From assembly GCA_014323865.1 (NCBI GenBank), contig JACONG010000013.1:62001-126000 (forward strand): a stretch of DNA of 64,000 bases. Direction: 5' to 3'. A program made the translations under genes and the position numbers. Position 1 is the first letter of the stretch. Every line of letters begins with the position of its first letter. This document shows positions 34,550 to 43,137 of this stretch, one piece after another. This DNA is from Rhodospirillales bacterium. GTDB taxonomy: Bacteria; Pseudomonadota; Alphaproteobacteria; SP197. The notes below the pieces were generated by a model. That model saw only the letters and a list, made by a program, of their open reading frames with translations. It was not told the origin of the DNA and made no database searches.

Positions 34550-36199
34550 CTACGCCGCGTGTTGCATGCGGCAGTAGCAGGAGGCGCGGACCGGGACGTC
34601 GCAGCGGGCCGCGGCGAGATCAAGGCGTTGCTTGATGATCCGGGCCTCGGCTTTCTCGCCGCGCCGTACCAGGCACTCGTGCAGGCCGTGCAGGCTCCAG
34701 ACGTTGTCCGGGTGCTGGCAGGGCCGCCGCAGTGTGTCGTCGAGCCCCAGGTCCGCGCGGTAGACCGCTTCGGCCTCCTCGTAATGGCCCTGCTCCATCA
34801 GGAGTGCGCCGAGCGCATGGCGTGTCGGCTGCATCCAGGCCCAAGGTTCGTCGTAGGGCAGGTGATCGTCGATCTCGACCGACTTGCGCAGGTGATCGAA
34901 GGCGACATCGTAGTTGCCCTTGCGATACTCCAGCTCGCCCAGCAGCATCTGCTCGGCGACCAACAGGATGTCGCGCGCGGTGTTGTTGAACAGCCGGCGG
35001 CTCTCCGGCACCCGCGCGAAGGCTTCGTAGAAGAGATCGCGTTCGGCTTCGGCCTCTGCCACGCGGTCCGTCGCCGCATAGGCCACTGCACGGGTGTAGC
35101 GGATCGTCGCGGTCGTGACGCAGTAGAGATCGGGATCGTCGGGAATCGGCTCGTCCAGGATCTCCTGCCACTTGCCGAAGCGGATCAGCACGTGCTGCTT
35201 GATCGGAATGTAGGCCTCGAGCCAGTCGGCATAGGGCGGATTGCCGACCTCAAGCAGCTCCCTTGGCGAGGTGGCGAGCAGCTCTTCGGCGGCCTCGATC
35301 GCGGGCTTGTACTGGCCCAGGAACATCGCGCCATAGGCCTTGAAGTGATAATCGTGCGCCCGATAGCCGGTGTAGAAGTTCATCACGCCTTCGCGCTCGA
35401 CGAACATCCGGTCAGCCACAACCGCCGCGTGATTACGCTCCACCACGGCGCGATAGTTCCCACACAGAACGTCGATATGGGTCGGCATGTGCCGCAGATG
35501 GCCCGAGTCCGGCATGGTGTCGTAGAGCGCATCACCGGTCTTGAGCGCCCGTTCGGGATGTGGCGACATCTCCATCACATGGACATGCATGTGCAGCAGG
35601 CCGGGATGCCGCCAGGCGTCCTCGTCGCGATCGAGCGCCCCCTCCAGCACGGCGATGATATCCGCTGTTGACGCGCCCTCCGCCATCTCACCGGTCTCCA
35701 GATCCCACAACGCCCAAGGCGTACGGTTCATCATGGCGTCCGCGAAGAAGGTGACGATGTCGAGGTGGTCGCCATGCGCAGCGTAGATCGGCCGCATGGC
35801 ATCGGCGAAGGCGTCGTTCCAGGTGCCATAGTCCTCGCCGTCGAGCGGGTAACGCTCGACCAGCGCGACGCACAACGCCTGCTCCATCGGCGACACATCG
35901 GCTGCCATCGCGAGGGCGCGTCGGCTTTCGGTCCGGCAGCGCTCCAGACAGGCTGGCCGTTCCTCCTCGCCGAAATCGATCCACTGCTTGTTGTAGTTGG
36001 GACCTGTGGCATAGGCGATGCCCCAGACCGCCATGACGCAACCGGGGTCGGCTGCCTCGGCCCGTTCGAAACACGCCACGGCCTCCTCATGATTGAAGCC
36101 GTAGCACCAAGCCAGCCCACGATCGAACCAAAGCTGGGCGTCAGCGGAGGACGTCGTGACAGGGCAGCTGTGCGTGCCGAGATCGAAGTAGTCGTCCAT
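34550..36199 (-). CDS. Tetratricopeptide-repeat protein (TTC38-like)
   Basis: The 549-residue protein has helical repeats, with 'LAWCYGFNHEEAVACFERAEAADPGC' in part near residue 35 as a clear TPR, then 'VWGIAYATGPNYNKQW', a hallmark of bacterial relatives of the TTC38 group. More repeats follow at ~100-180, 310-360 and 430-510. 'LLHMHVHVMEMSPHPERAL' in part is a His-rich conserved stretch of unknown role. ATG 36199 has GAGGAGG seven bases upstream. No signal peptide. It is co-transcribed with the MBL-fold gene (ten-base gap). Function unknown. Confidence 0.75.
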   Translation of the reverse strand: MDDYFDLGTHSCPVTTSSADAQLWFDRGLAWCYGFNHEEAVACFERAEAADPGCVMAVWGIAYATGPNYNKQWIDFGEEERPACLERCRTESRRALAMAADVSPMEQALCVALVERYPLDGEDYGTWNDAFADAMRPIYAAHGDHLDIVTFFADAMMNRTPWALWDLETGEMAEGASTADIIAVLEGALDRDEDAWRHPGLLHMHVHVMEMSPHPERALKTGDALYDTMPDSGHLRHMPTHIDVLCGNYRAVVERNHAAVVADRMFVEREGVMNFYTGYRAHDYHFKAYGAMFLGQYKPAIEAAEELLATSPRELLEVGNPPYADWLEAYIPIKQHVLIRFGKWQEILDEPIPDDPDLYCVTTATIRYTRAVAYAATDRVAEAEAERDLFYEAFARVPESRRLFNNTARDILLVAEQMLLGELEYRKGNYDVAFDHLRKSVEIDDHLPYDEPWAWMQPTRHALGALLMEQGHYEEAEAVYRADLGLDDTLRRPCQHPDNVWSLHGLHECLVRRGEKAEARIIKQRLDLAAARCDVPVRASCYCRMQHAA

Positions 36200-36209
36200 G
36201 GCGTCCTCC

Positions 36210-36983
36210 TCAGGCCGCATGCCGATCAAGATAGTCGCGACACATCTCACGCAGCCGCTCGCGGCCGAAACTTGGGTCGTGGCCGGCGTGGACGACGGTG
36301 ACAGGCAGCTCCATCAGCCGTTCCATCGTCTTGCAGTAAACCGCGATGTTGCTCTCGGGCAGCATGTCGAGCAGCGGACCGTCGTAGGCCGCATCACCGG
36401 AGAACAACGTTCCGGTCTCCGCCTCCCAGAGGCCGATACTGCCTGGCGAGTGCCCCGGCAGCTCCATCACCTCGAAGTAGCGGTTACCGATCGAGACCTC
36501 GTCGCCCTCGTCCACGAGCCGCGTCGCCTTGGCGGGCTCCACCCGATAGGCCCGCGCGTCATAGCCAGGCCACGGCAGAGCATCGATCAGACACTCCGAG
36601 AGCTCATAGCCCGAGTCCTCAATGCACTTGACGATATCGGGGTCCATATCCTCGCGATAGAGCGAAAAGCGCTGGTCGCCATCCTCCATGTTCGCGGCCT
36701 CATGACGCCCCACAATGCGATGCTCGAACTCGTGCAGGCTGCCGACGTGGTCGAAGTGGGTATGGGTCGCAAAGGCGATCACGCCATGACCGAACAGGTC
36801 CTCGATCGCAGGCTTCAACTCCGCCACGCCCATGCCGGTATCGACCAGGAGATCGGTCTCCGAGCCCCTCACATGCCAGATGTTGCAGCGCCCCAAGGGA
36901 TCGACATGCGGCTCCCAGATCAGCGTGATGTCATCATCAATCCGCTTCCGCTCGAACCACCGCTCGGCAATCTCGAAGGTCAT
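36210..36983 (-). CDS. MBL-fold metallo-hydrolase
   Basis: The 257-residue protein has the metal motif 'THTHFDHVGS' (H-x-H-x-D-H, residues ~75-84), 'ELPGHSPGSIGLW' with the third His, 'LFSGDAAYDG' with the bridging Asp, and 'VHAGHDPSFG' with the last His. All metallo-beta-lactamase-fold ligands are present, as in glyoxalase-II-like and lactonase-like hydrolases. ATG 36983 has GGGAGA at the right distance; a longer form starting at 37109 lacks one. It is first in an operon with the TPR gene. Substrate unknown. Confidence 0.85.
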   Translation of the reverse strand: MTFEIAERWFERKRIDDDITLIWEPHVDPLGRCNIWHVRGSETDLLVDTGMGVAELKPAIEDLFGHGVIAFATHTHFDHVGSLHEFEHRIVGRHEAANMEDGDQRFSLYREDMDPDIVKCIEDSGYELSECLIDALPWPGYDARAYRVEPAKATRLVDEGDEVSIGNRYFEVMELPGHSPGSIGLWEAETGTLFSGDAAYDGPLLDMLPESNIAVYCKTMERLMELPVTVVHAGHDPSFGRERLREMCRDYLDRHAA

Positions 36984-37111
36984 GGCCGTCTCCCCCGGCT
37001 TTATCGGCATGATCATGATAACGGGCGCATGTGCTCGAGGATAAGCCTTCATTCCGATAGGTTGACCGTTCGGAGCACCGTCTCGCGAGAGGTGAATGAG
37101 ACACCACAAAC

Positions 37112-37414
37112 CGCATTCTCCTCACATGTTTCGAGCGTGACGCCATGGCATCGGTCAACCCGGAGGAGCTGGTCGTACGTCGGCTTGATGGCGCGAATGT
37201 CCAGGGTATGGCCGTCGTCTCTCGAATCGTAACGAACACCTTCTTCACATGCATCGACGAGGCGAAGACAGCGATCGCCGAAGTCGAGCCCGAAGCGGTC
37301 GTCATGATGGGCGGGCTCAGCGGACGTGCCATGGTGACGGTCGAGCGCATCGCGCAGAACCTCAACGATGGCACACGCTACGGCGTCACCGACAATACGG
37401 GCTGGGCGGTCTGA
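37112..37414 (+). pseudogene. Truncated pyroglutamyl-peptidase (C15) gene
   Basis: The frame reads 'RILLTCFERDA', 'SVNPEELVVRRLDGA', 'VVSRIVTNTFF' and 'LSGRAMVTVERIAQNLND', which is the order of pyroglutamyl-peptidase I from its first strand to the catalytic Glu (in 'VER'). The start codon is lost (an in-frame TGA lies just upstream at about 37093). The second half with the catalytic Cys and His is missing: the frame stops after 'NTGWAV' at 37412. Only about 100 of ~210 residues remain. Confidence 0.65.
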
Positions 37415-37431
37415 AAGACATCCGCCGCCCC

Positions 37432-37599
37432 ATGATCCACGCCATGATCGGCTACTGGCTCGTCGGCCTCGCCATCGCATTTGGCCTCTTCACCGATCTC
37501 GCCGGCAACGGAATCCGGTGGGGCATCACGGCAGGCTTGTGCGCGACGGCCGTTCTGATGATAGACCGCGGGCGGCGGGTGATGCGGGCGGCGGCCTAA
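37432..37599 (+). CDS. Small membrane protein, 55 aa
   Basis: The frame codes for two hydrophobic helices ('YWLVGLAIAFGLFTDLAG' and 'WGITAGLCATAVLMI') and a basic end ('DRGRRVMRAAA'). This fits a two-pass inner-membrane protein with the C-terminus inside. There is no recognised family. It ends overlapping the last bases of the convergent ABC exporter gene by four bases. Support is modest: good amino-acid composition and length for a small membrane protein, but no strong ribosome site. Confidence 0.35.
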   Translation: MIHAMIGYWLVGLAIAFGLFTDLAGNGIRWGITAGLCATAVLMIDRGRRVMRAAA

Positions 37600-40500
37600 C
37601 GCACCGCCGCCACCGCCGCGGCCATCTGGTGCCGGACAAGCCGGGCGTAGAGCCCGCCGTGCGCGACCAGATCGTCATGCCTGCCCTGCTCCAGGATCCT
37701 GCCACCCTCCATGGCAACGATCAGATCGGCATTGCGCACGGTCGAAAGGCGGTGAGCGATGACGACCGTGGTGCGGTCGGCCATCAGCTCAGCGAGGGCC
37801 TGGCGCACGGCCATCTCGTTGACAGCGTCGAGGTGGCTGGTGGCTTCGTCGAGGATCAGGATCGGAGCATCCTTCAGGAAGGCGCGCGCGATGGCGACCC
37901 GCTGGCGCTGACCGCCTGACAACCGCATACCGCGCTCACCGACCGGCGTCTCGAGCCCGCCCGGCAGGCCCTCGACGACGACGTCGAGGGACGCGCGACG
38001 TATCGCGGCGGCGAGACCCTCGTCGCTGGCGTCCGGCCGGGCGATCATGATGTTGGACCGCAGGGTGTCGTTGAACAGGAAGGTGTCCTGGGCGACGAGT
38101 GCGGTGTGGCGGCGCAGGTCGTCGATCTTCTGGTCGCGGATATCGTGATCGTCGAGCACGATACGCCCGCTGTCGGGATCCCAGAAGCGCATCAGAAGGT
38201 GCGCCAGTGTTGTCTTGCCGGCACCCGAGGGACCGACCAAGGCCACGGTCACGCCGGCCGGAATCTCGAGATTGATCGCGTCGAGCGCCGGTTTGCGGCG
38301 GCCGCGATAGGTATAGGTCACCGCTTCCAGCGTAATCGCCGCACCGCCGGGATGGGGCCGTTCGGGCACGCCGGGTCCATCGTCGACCAGAACGGTTTCA
38401 ACGTTGACAGCATGGAGTCGCCGCGCCGCACCCAGTGTGTCGGCAAGCTGTCGGCCGATGTGGGCAATCTCGCTGACCGGCAGGAAGCTCGACATGGCGA
38501 GCAGGGTGAAGAGCGGCAACAGACCAACGTCGAGATCGCCTGACACCACCATCATGGCACCCGCCACGATGATCGCGAGGCCGCCCAGGCCCGTGGCGAT
38601 CTCGAGCAGCGCCATCTGGACCGTGAGATCGCGGAAAAACGGCAGGCGGACCTGCTGTACGGTCCGGGCGATCTTGAGGAATGCCGCACCGCGCCGCTCA
38701 ATCTGCCGAAAGGCGATGATCTCGGCGAGACCCTGGATCGAGTCGACGGTAAAGGCATTGAGTTCGCCCAGCGCCTCGCGCGCCCGGGATCCCAGCCGGT
38801 CGAGCCGCTTCCTGAGCAGAAACGGGGAGAGCGCCACGATGGCGAGGAACGGGATCAGCGCCACCGCCATGGGCCAGCCGAACCACAGCAGGACGGCGAT
38901 CACGATAGTCGGCACCAGCACGGCGACGAAGGCCGGCGCGATCGTGTGAGCATAGAAGTACTCGATCGTCTCGATGTCCTGGGTCGCCATGGCCGAGAGA
39001 TCGCCGGTGCGCCGGTGCAACAGATAGGCCGGCGCCAGGCGGTCAAGCTTGTCGAACAGCCGGCCGCGGATCTCGGCCAGGAGCTTGAATGCCATATCGT
39101 GGGCGAACCAGCTTTCGAGCCAGTGCAGGATGCCGGCGAGCGGGGCCGAGATGGCAAGCCAGACGATGAGATCGTCAAAGGGTTCACCCGCCTTCACGCG
39201 CGCCACGACCAGGGCCGAGAGCGCGCCGACACCGATGAAGGCCACGACCCGCGCGACACCGAAAACGAAGGTGAAGACAAGCTTCAGACGCTCAACGGTC
39301 ACGAAGGCCAGCAACACACGCGCCGCGCCGCTCCAGCCCAGGCCCTCGGCCCGCAGGATGGCGTCGGTCGGTTCCGCATCGGCTGCGGCTTGCGCCGCGA
39401 TATCCCGGTCGCGGGTCTCAGATACGCGGACCTCGTCATCGAACATGTCTGCCCGACGGTCGCCGGTTTCGCGTGCCTGCTCGTTCATCAGCGCCCAGTA
39501 GACGCCGCGCCGTGCCATGAGGTTGTCGTGGGTGCCCTCCTCGGCGATGTGGCCGTGGTCCAGGGCGAGAATGCGATCGGCATCGATCACACTGGAAAGG
39601 CGGTGAGCGAAGATCAGCGTCGTGCGGCCCTGCATCAGGCGGTCGAGCGCCTGCTGGATGACGGATTCGTTCTCCGCATCGACCGCCGAGAGCGCCTCGT
39701 CGAGCACCAGGATCGGCGCGTCGCGCAGCAGGGCCCGTGCGATCGCGATGCGCTGGCGCTGGCCGCCCGAGAGCCGGATGCCACGCTCGCCCACCACCGT
39801 GCCGTAGCCGCCGGGCAGGCTCATGATGAAGTCGTGGGCGTTGGCGGCGCGGCAGACCGCCTCCAGCTCCTCCTGCGTCGCCTCGGGCTTGCCGAAGCGC
39901 AGGTTGTCCTCGACCGTGCCGTGGAACAGGTAGGTGTCCTGGTTGACCACGGCGATCTTGCCGCGCAGGTCGTCGAACGAGAGGTCGCGCAGATCATGGC
40001 CGCTGATCCGGACCGCGCCCTCCTGTGGGTCGTAGAAGCGCAGCAGGAGCCGCACGATCGACGACTTGCCCGCCCCTGACGGGCCCACCACACCGACTCG
40101 CTCGCCCGGCTTGAGCGCGAAACTCAGACCCTCGTGCGCGCGATCCTCATTGCCGGGATAGGCAAAGCCGACGTTGTCGAACTGGATCGCCGGTGCGTCC
40201 TCCACGGCGTCGGCGCTCACAGGGTTGGTCGTTTCCTCGACCATGGGCTTGGCCTCGAGCACACGGAAGATCGATTCGGCCGCGGCCTGGCCCAACATCC
40301 CGGTGTGAAGCTGGGCGCGCAGTTCCCGCAACGGACGGAAGAGCTCGACGCCCATCATCAGGACAATCAGCAGCGTCGCCATTTCCATCTGGCCGGCCTC
40401 GACACGCCATGCGCCGAACACCAGGGCGGCGGCCGCACCAATCGCGATGGCGGTGTCGGTGATGCCGCGACCCAGCGCGTTGGTTGCATTCACCCACATG

Positions 40501-41195
40501 GTACCGTAGGCGAGCTTTGAGGCACGCGCGGCGAGCGAAGCCGCCTTGGCCGCGCTCTGACCGAACGCCTTGAGCGTCGCGAGCCCCTGCACCGCATCAA
40601 GGAACTCCGCACCGAAGTCGGCGTAGGTCTTCGAACGTTCGATGCTCGCCTTGCGATCCATGTGGTGAAACGCCATCGGCAGGATGAGCGCGATGAGCGC
40701 GGCACCGACCAGAACGGCCGCCAACGGCAGATCAAGGAAGGCGACGAAGCAGAAGATGCCGATCGGCGTCAGCACCGCAATCAGCAGCGTCGGCAGAAAC
40801 TCGCCGAAATAGGTCTCGAGCTGTTCGACACCGTCAACGACCGAGAGGATCACATCGCCCGTGCGCTCACGCCCGAACCAGGCCGGACCCAGGGCCACGG
40901 CCTTGTCGTAGATCGCCTTGCGGATCGCGACCTGCACCCGGGCCGCGGTCTCGTGCGCGACCATGACGCGCAGATACTCCAACCCGCCGCGCAGCACCAT
41001 GATGACCGCGACCAGAACAATGGGTCCGACCAGCTCGGCCATCAAGGCACCCTCGAAGACCAGAGCGATGAGCCAGCCCAGCAGAGCCAGGCGCGCGATA
41101 CCCACCACGGCAGCCGAGAGCCCGATGCCAACCGAGAGAGCGATGCGTCCACGAACACCTGCCGTGAACGCCCAGAGGCGTTTGTCGAGGTACAT
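37596..41195 (-). CDS. ABC exporter with two half-transporters fused (TMD-NBD-TMD-NBD), CydDC-like
   Basis: The 1199-residue protein is a complete type IV ABC exporter in one chain. Half 1: membrane domain (1-~310), Walker A 'GPSGAGKS' near 372, signature 'LSGGQRQR' near 482, Walker B 'ILVLDEALS'. Half 2: linker rich in charged residues (~585-620), membrane domain (~620-930), Walker A 'GPSGAGKT' near 988, signature 'LSGGQRQR' near 1098, Walker B 'ILILDEATS'. Half 1 resembles CydD ('VVDGVEQLETYFGEFLP'), half 2 CydC. The catalytic Glu follows both Walker B motifs, so both sites may hydrolyse ATP. Such proteins export thiols, lipids or drugs. The fused form is unusual in bacteria, where these are normally two genes. 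Confidence 0.9.
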   Translation of the reverse strand: MYLDKRLWAFTAGVRGRIALSVGIGLSAAVVGIARLALLGWLIALVFEGALMAELVGPIVLVAVIMVLRGGLEYLRVMVAHETAARVQVAIRKAIYDKAVALGPAWFGRERTGDVILSVVDGVEQLETYFGEFLPTLLIAVLTPIGIFCFVAFLDLPLAAVLVGAALIALILPMAFHHMDRKASIERSKTYADFGAEFLDAVQGLATLKAFGQSAAKAASLAARASKLAYGTMWVNATNALGRGITDTAIAIGAAAALVFGAWRVEAGQMEMATLLIVLMMGVELFRPLRELRAQLHTGMLGQAAAESIFRVLEAKPMVEETTNPVSADAVEDAPAIQFDNVGFAYPGNEDRAHEGLSFALKPGERVGVVGPSGAGKSSIVRLLLRFYDPQEGAVRISGHDLRDLSFDDLRGKIAVVNQDTYLFHGTVEDNLRFGKPEATQEELEAVCRAANAHDFIMSLPGGYGTVVGERGIRLSGGQRQRIAIARALLRDAPILVLDEALSAVDAENESVIQQALDRLMQGRTTLIFAHRLSSVIDADRILALDHGHIAEEGTHDNLMARRGVYWALMNEQARETGDRRADMFDDEVRVSETRDRDIAAQAAADAEPTDAILRAEGLGWSGAARVLLAFVTVERLKLVFTFVFGVARVVAFIGVGALSALVVARVKAGEPFDDLIVWLAISAPLAGILHWLESWFAHDMAFKLLAEIRGRLFDKLDRLAPAYLLHRRTGDLSAMATQDIETIEYFYAHTIAPAFVAVLVPTIVIAVLLWFGWPMAVALIPFLAIVALSPFLLRKRLDRLGSRAREALGELNAFTVDSIQGLAEIIAFRQIERRGAAFLKIARTVQQVRLPFFRDLTVQMALLEIATGLGGLAIIVAGAMMVVSGDLDVGLLPLFTLLAMSSFLPVSEIAHIGRQLADTLGAARRLHAVNVETVLVDDGPGVPERPHPGGAAITLEAVTYTYRGRRKPALDAINLEIPAGVTVALVGPSGAGKTTLAHLLMRFWDPDSGRIVLDDHDIRDQKIDDLRRHTALVAQDTFLFNDTLRSNIMIARPDASDEGLAAAIRRASLDVVVEGLPGGLETPVGERGMRLSGGQRQRVAIARAFLKDAPILILDEATSHLDAVNEMAVRQALAELMADRTTVVIAHRLSTVRNADLIVAMEGGRILEQGRHDDLVAHGGLYARLVRHQMAAAVAAVR

Positions 41196-41333
41196 GCGTG
41201 GAGACTATCGGCTGTCCCGGCGAAGTGCGATCGCGAACTTCTCGCGTTGCGTCATTTGAACTCGCGCAGACTGGCTTCGGCTGCAGACGAGCTTGGTCAC
41301 AAAGGTCGGCGTCCGCAGTCGACCAGGTGACGA

Positions 41334-41433
41334 TCTTCAAGTCCTGAACGAAGAAGGAATGGAACATCGGGACCAGCAGCAAGGTCACGACCGTCACCAC
41401 GGTGAGCCCGCCGATCGCATGGGCCAGCGGCTG
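41334..41433 (-). pseudogene. Remnant of the C-terminal end of an RND efflux pump
   Basis: The minus-strand frame reads 'PLAHAIGGLTVVTVVTLLLVP' in part and 'MFHSFFVQDLK', the last membrane helix pattern of RND/AcrB-type pumps ('PL..A..GGL...T.LTL..VP..Y'). Nothing else of the ~1000-residue pump is present. It abuts the left end of the IS630-like element at 41434, so the insertion or a later deletion removed the rest. Confidence 0.45.
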
Positions 41434-41583
41434 CTGGAGCGTTTTCATCTTGAGTTGAATCGCAAAAGGGGATTCCCATTCGTTCCACCACGTGATTCTG
41501 TGCCCGCAAGTGACACGGGAGGCAGATATGGCGCGTTGTTACGGATTGGACCTTCGCCGCCGGGCCGTTGATGCGATTGAGGT
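41434..41583 (+). mobile_element. IS630-like element remnant, copy 1 (left end and transposase start)
   Basis: This starts with CTGGAGCG and continues with GGGGATTCCC, 'CGTTCCACC' and GTGCCCGCA, then ATG 41528, which begins 'MARCYGLDLRRRAVDAIE', the start of an IS630-family transposase. The same ~125 bases occur at 50895-51045 with few changes. The element is cut off after about 18 transposase codons. The following bases belong to an enoyl-CoA hydratase remnant. Confidence 0.7.
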
Positions 41584-41599
41584 CATGCGCTCAGGTTCA

Positions 41600-41874
41600 T
41601 TGATCAACCTGTTCCAAGCCTCGCAACAGTTCGCCACGATATCGTCGCCGCTTGCGAAGACGCGATTTGAGAGACAGTGGCAGCGGCCAAGGCTCTGGCG
41701 CGGTCCCTCGGGCCGGCGATCGACGACGAAACCATCGACCGCACGGCCAATCTCCTGGCTGACACTTGGGAAACGCCCGATGCGCAGGAGGGCATTGCCG
41801 TGTTCTTTGACAAGTCCTGGACGTGCTGTGTTGTGTCCCGCAAGGGCGAAACGGGCCGAACACCATCTGATTGA
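41600..41874 (+). pseudogene. Remnant of the C-terminus of an enoyl-CoA hydratase
   Basis: 'HDIVAACEDAI', an in-frame TGA, then 'VAAAKALARSLGPAIDDETI' in part and 'WETPDAQEGIAVFFDKS' match the C-terminal helices of crotonase-type hydratases ('AKAL.R......REGI.AF..KR'). Only about 85 residues remain, without active-site loops. It is a different crotonase from the remnant at 21407-21783. Confidence 0.6.
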
Positions 41875-41916
41875 CGTACCTCAAAATGGTTCGTTAGGGT
41901 TGCGTCCGGAGGGCTC

Positions 41917-42948
41917 ATGGCGAGACCGACAGTCCATGATGTGGCGCATGAGGCTGGCGTGAGCTTGGCCACGGTCGACCGCGTTCTGAACGGCCGGACC
42001 GGGGTCCGGGCCAAGACGGCTGAGCGCGTCCAGGCCGCTGTTCGCAAGCTTGGGTTTGTGCGCGATACCTCGGCCGCAAACCTCGCCCGCCAGCGCGAGT
42101 ATCGCTTTGCCGTCCTGCTGCCGGAGGATTCCAGCCAGTTTGCCGAAACCCTGTGCCATGCGCTGCTTGAAGCCGGCAAGGCGCAACACACCGAACGGAC
42201 GTCGGTCAAGATCGTGCCGGTCCTGCCGGACGACCCCCACGCCATCGCGCGGGCCCTCCACAACTTGCGGACTTCGAAGCCAGACGGCGTCGCGATCATG
42301 GCACGAGAGACCCCGCAGGTGCGTGACGCGGTCGCCCGGCTCAAGGCCGACGGGATCGCGGTGGCGGCGCTGATCTCCGACCTGCCGAGCTCCGAGCGTG
42401 ACTTCTTCGTTGGTGTGAACAGCGAACAGGCGGGCCGCACGGCGGCATTGCTGATGGGGCGATTTGTCAAGGAAACCGAGGGAAAGGTCGTCGTTCTGAC
42501 CAACTCCATGATCTCCCGCGACAGCATCGACCGCCGTCTCGGATTCGACTCGGTCATGCTGCGGGAGTTTCCGAACATCAATGTTCTGCCCTCGATCGAG
42601 ACCCAAAACGACCCTGAGCGGGCGCATGCAATTCTTCAGCGGATCGTCGGGGGCCACGAGGATCTCGTCGGCGTCTATTCGATGGGTCCGGGCAACCGGT
42701 TCCTGCTCGAGGCGTTCCGGGCAACCGGCCGCGTGGACGACCTCGTCTACATCGGCCACGAGCTGACGCCGCATACGCGTGATGCGCTTCTGGCCGGCGA
42801 GGTCGATGCCATCATCGCCCAGAACGTTGGCCATCTGGCACGCAGCGCGCTGCGGGTTCTGCGCGCGAAATGCGATGGCGTTGCGATCTTCGAGGCGCAA
42901 GAACGCATCCGTATCGACATCGTCACACGAGAGAACCTGCCGGAGTAG
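41917..42948 (+). CDS. LacI-family transcriptional regulator
   Basis: The 343-residue protein has an N-terminal helix-turn-helix and hinge, 'VHDVAHEAGVSLATVDRVLNG' in part, then 'AERVQAAVRKLGF'. A ribose-binding-protein-like ligand domain runs from residue ~60 to the end. 'ATVDRVLNG' is the form seen in sugar- and polyol-responsive LacI regulators of alphaproteobacteria. GGAGG lies five bases before the ATG. The gene reads in the same direction as the ABC/MgsA/Dak operon, and the 189 bases between hold a palindromic operator, so it most likely represses that operon until a substrate or intermediate binds. Confidence 0.9.
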   Translation: MARPTVHDVAHEAGVSLATVDRVLNGRTGVRAKTAERVQAAVRKLGFVRDTSAANLARQREYRFAVLLPEDSSQFAETLCHALLEAGKAQHTERTSVKIVPVLPDDPHAIARALHNLRTSKPDGVAIMARETPQVRDAVARLKADGIAVAALISDLPSSERDFFVGVNSEQAGRTAALLMGRFVKETEGKVVVLTNSMISRDSIDRRLGFDSVMLREFPNINVLPSIETQNDPERAHAILQRIVGGHEDLVGVYSMGPGNRFLLEAFRATGRVDDLVYIGHELTPHTRDALLAGEVDAIIAQNVGHLARSALRVLRAKCDGVAIFEAQERIRIDIVTRENLPE

Positions 42949-42990
42949 ACGGTCTCCGGTCGCGCCGCGAAGGACTTGTGGCGCAATGTT

Positions 42991-43008
42991 CTGACGTACG
43001 TACATCAG
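42991..43008. promoter_or_regulatory. Palindromic operator candidate for the LacI-type regulator
   Basis: CTGACGTACGTACATCAG is self-complementary at 16 of 18 positions with a central CG, the form bound by LacI-family dimers. It lies 147 bases upstream of the binding-protein ATG, just before a possible -35 box (TTTACA, 43016-43021). A second, looser inverted repeat (AGGCG-N10-CGCCT, 43021-43040) overlaps the expected promoter. No strong -10 box is seen. Confidence 0.5.
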
Positions 43009-43137
43009 AAAAGTGTTTACAGGCGTCAGGTACATCGCCTAGCGTTCGATTCTGCGCTTCACGATGGGCTGAAACCGACGCGTCGGCGCAGGCAGTGAGG
43101 TTCGGGACAATCCGGTCTGGACAGGAGGAGACACCCA

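Noticed and set aside
34559-35671. A 370-codon plus-strand frame opposite the TPR gene.
   Set aside because: Composition is that of an antisense shadow; the TPR protein on the other strand has clear repeats and a good ribosome site.
38946-40079. A 377-codon plus-strand frame inside the ABC exporter region.
   Set aside because: It lies fully within the 1199-residue exporter gene on the opposite strand, which carries all ABC motifs.
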